Of a stretch of 7,098 nt of DNA, positions 5,587 through 7,098 are shown in pieces. The position numbers were made by a program, and so were the translations under genes. The stretch comes from Chlorobiota bacterium (lineage in GTDB: Bacteria; Bacteroidota; Bacteroidia; Bacteroidales; JAADGE01): assembly GCA_030592825.1 (NCBI GenBank), contig JAUVIG010000192.1:1-7098 (forward strand). The letters are read 5' to 3'. The notes below the pieces were generated by a model. The model was not told the origin of the DNA. It searched no databases and saw only the letters and a program-made list of their open reading frames with translations. The stretch's first letter is position 1. Each line of letters opens with the position of its first letter.

Positions 5587-7035
5587 ATGAAAGAACTATT
5601 TATCTCATTTGTTATACTTTTTTTTTCTTTAAACCAAATACAAGCCCAAAACTGGCAACCAATTAATAAGTTTGATAAATACAACTGGCAAATTGATACA
5701 GCAGATTTTATTACTAATACGATTTGGGTTGATTCCGTTGAAATTATTGAAGAAGATTCCGTTTTTTATCTGAACCGTATAATGACTGATTGCGATACCT
5801 GTTCAAATAATGAGAATAATTACTTTGCTTTAAAAAACCAACCGCAATTTTTGATGCGAAAGATGATAAAATTATCTGACAGTCTTTATATCTTTCAAGA
5901 TACTTCAGAGTTTATTATTAGACCTTTATTTCATTTAGGCGAACAATGGACTTTTGATCCGGAAAACAATATTCAAGCAGTTGTTTCTTTTGAAGGAGAA
6001 GATGAGGTTTTCGGTTCAACAGATTCCGTTAAGAATATAAACTTGTCGAACGGCAAATCCTTTGTTATATCAAAGAACTTCGGGATATTACAATTTCCTT
6101 ACGATAATGATATAAATTATGACTTAATGGGTATTGAAGGCAGCAGAGAACTTGGAGAGCAAGTTCCTGATTTTTGGGATTTCTTTGATTATGATGTCGG
6201 GGATATTTTTCAGAGAGTAGTTTATAGAGGTGAAAATTGTGATTATTATGATCATATTTATAAATATGAAATATTGTCTAAAAATTTATATTCTGATTCC
6301 TTAACTTATCAAGTATCAGGATGGGACATGTACTTAGTTACTTTAGGTGGAATGTACACAGATACTTCCGTGTGGATTTATAATACTGAAAAAAAACATA
6401 TTGATTCAATAAATCATTTTGCAAACAGATACAATCATGAATTTATTAATTTAAGAAATTGCTTTGGAGAAAATTTTCCGTTTGAAAACATGTATAATAA
6501 ATTAATTTTTAGTAAAGAAGATATCTTTTTTATAAAACACGCAGGAGAAGACGGAAACATTAGTCCTTTTGAAAATTTTACTGTTTCAAACTCACATTCT
6601 GATTTGTTAGAAAGAAACGGGTATGGTATTGTTTTTTATGAATTAAAAACAAACGTAGGAGTTCAAAGATATTCTATAGAAAATTTATCTTGGGAAGAAG
6701 AATATTTACAAGGTTATATCCACAACGGAGACACCATAGGTTTTGTTTATCCTGATGAATTTTTTGAAAAATATTTAAATATTAATAAACTCACTTATAA
6801 CACATTTAATATATATCCAAATCCTGCAAAAGATTTTATTTTTATTGATTTCTTAAATTCTGAAATATTAGATGTTCAAATATTAATTTACGATATTACA
6901 GGAAAAGAGCTATTATCAAAAAAAGTAAATAATAATGACAATAAAATTGATATATCTTCTTTGAAATCAGGAGTTTACTTTATAAAAATCAAAACTAAAA
7001 ACCAAATCTATACAAGCAAATTAATTAAAAATTAA
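5587..7035 (+). CDS. Secreted protein with C-terminal T9SS type A sorting domain, body unrecognised
   Basis: Protein of 482 residues, predicted to cross the inner membrane by Sec and the outer membrane by the type IX secretion system, then to be surface-anchored or released after removal of its C-terminal domain. Residues 1-20 are the signal peptide (MKELFISFVILFFSLNQIQA), with mature Q21. Residues about 405-482 are the type A sorting domain: NTFNIYPNPAKDFIFIDF, VQILIYDITGKELLSKKV, IDISSLKSGVYFIKI and a final TSKLIKN. The body (21-400) is rich in aromatic and acidic residues and matches no enzyme or adhesin I know. It has a CDTC pair (C69, C72) and further cysteines at 218 and 292, and no repeats or catalytic signature. 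The start is well placed, since the signal peptide begins at the ATG. It stands alone, divergent from the DUF6935-like gene. The secretion route is confident; the function is unknown. Confidence 0.93.
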   Translation: MKELFISFVILFFSLNQIQAQNWQPINKFDKYNWQIDTADFITNTIWVDSVEIIEEDSVFYLNRIMTDCDTCSNNENNYFALKNQPQFLMRKMIKLSDSLYIFQDTSEFIIRPLFHLGEQWTFDPENNIQAVVSFEGEDEVFGSTDSVKNINLSNGKSFVISKNFGILQFPYDNDINYDLMGIEGSRELGEQVPDFWDFFDYDVGDIFQRVVYRGENCDYYDHIYKYEILSKNLYSDSLTYQVSGWDMYLVTLGGMYTDTSVWIYNTEKKHIDSINHFANRYNHEFINLRNCFGENFPFENMYNKLIFSKEDIFFIKHAGEDGNISPFENFTVSNSHSDLLERNGYGIVFYELKTNVGVQRYSIENLSWEEEYLQGYIHNGDTIGFVYPDEFFEKYLNINKLTYNTFNIYPNPAKDFIFIDFLNSEILDVQILIYDITGKELLSKKVNNNDNKIDISSLKSGVYFIKIKTKNQIYTSKLIKN

Positions 7036-7036
7036 A

Positions 7037-7060
7037 CTTTGCGTCTTTGTGTTTTTGCGT
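7037..7060. repeat. Short tandem repeat, three imperfect 8-bp units
   Basis: CTTTGCGT (7037-7044), CTTTGTGT (7045-7052) and TTTTGCGT (7053-7060) are followed by GAGAC, starting two bases after the stop codon of the T9SS cargo gene. Similar (C/T)TTTGCGT runs ending in GAGAC or GAAAC are, from memory, scattered intergenic repeats in many bacterial genomes. No hairpin or coding role is seen. The remaining bases to 7098 show nothing recognisable. Confidence 0.6.
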
Positions 7061-7098
7061 GAGACAAATTATATTTTTTCCGCCATTCAATATATCCC

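Overview
This AT-rich window reads as chromosomal DNA of a member of the Bacteroidota. Four things support this: an ECF sigma factor of the Bacteroidetes-expanded type paired with a FecR-like anti-sigma factor that carries a DUF4974-type C-terminus; STN and CarboxypepD_reg-like domains; a C-terminal type A sorting domain of the type IX secretion system (T9SS); and a TAnnTTTG-type -7 promoter box with no clear Shine-Dalgarno sites. No rRNA, tRNA, transposase or CRISPR array is visible. Genus-level assignment is not possible from this sequence.

Layout, left to right. (1) 43-1281 (+): a CarboxypepD_reg-like protein with a roughly 300-residue conserved C-terminal region. Its 5' end is problematic: the only conventional-type start is a TTG, and a signal-peptide-like stretch lies upstream of it behind an in-frame stop. 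(2) A hairpin at 1332-1374, then an apparent three-gene operon: ECF sigma factor (1417-1944), FecR-type transmembrane anti-sigma factor (2064-3017), and a signal-peptide-bearing STN + CarboxypepD_reg-like protein (3034-4554). The third protein is a clear paralogue of the first gene product. A 3 x 16-bp tandem repeat lies between the sigma and anti-sigma genes. (3) A 337-bp convergent intergenic region (4555-4891) containing a symmetric nest of inverted repeats around a perfect 24-bp palindrome, with a second imperfect inverted repeat abutting it. (4) 4892-5476 (-): a small secreted protein resembling the DUF6935 type. (5) A divergent promoter region, then 5587-7035 (+): a secreted T9SS cargo protein of unrecognised function. 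(6) A short 8-bp tandem repeat tract near the right end.

How the genes may work together: in the usual Bacteroidota arrangement, sigma + FecR is followed by a SusC/TonB-dependent receptor whose STN domain signals to FecR. Here the STN-bearing third gene has no TonB plug or beta-barrel; it has the same C-terminal module as gene 1. The operon therefore looks like a cell-surface signalling cassette in which a periplasmic or outer-membrane non-receptor protein takes the sensor position. This is inference from domain layout. The right-hand genes (secreted DUF6935-like protein and T9SS cargo) are not obviously part of that system.
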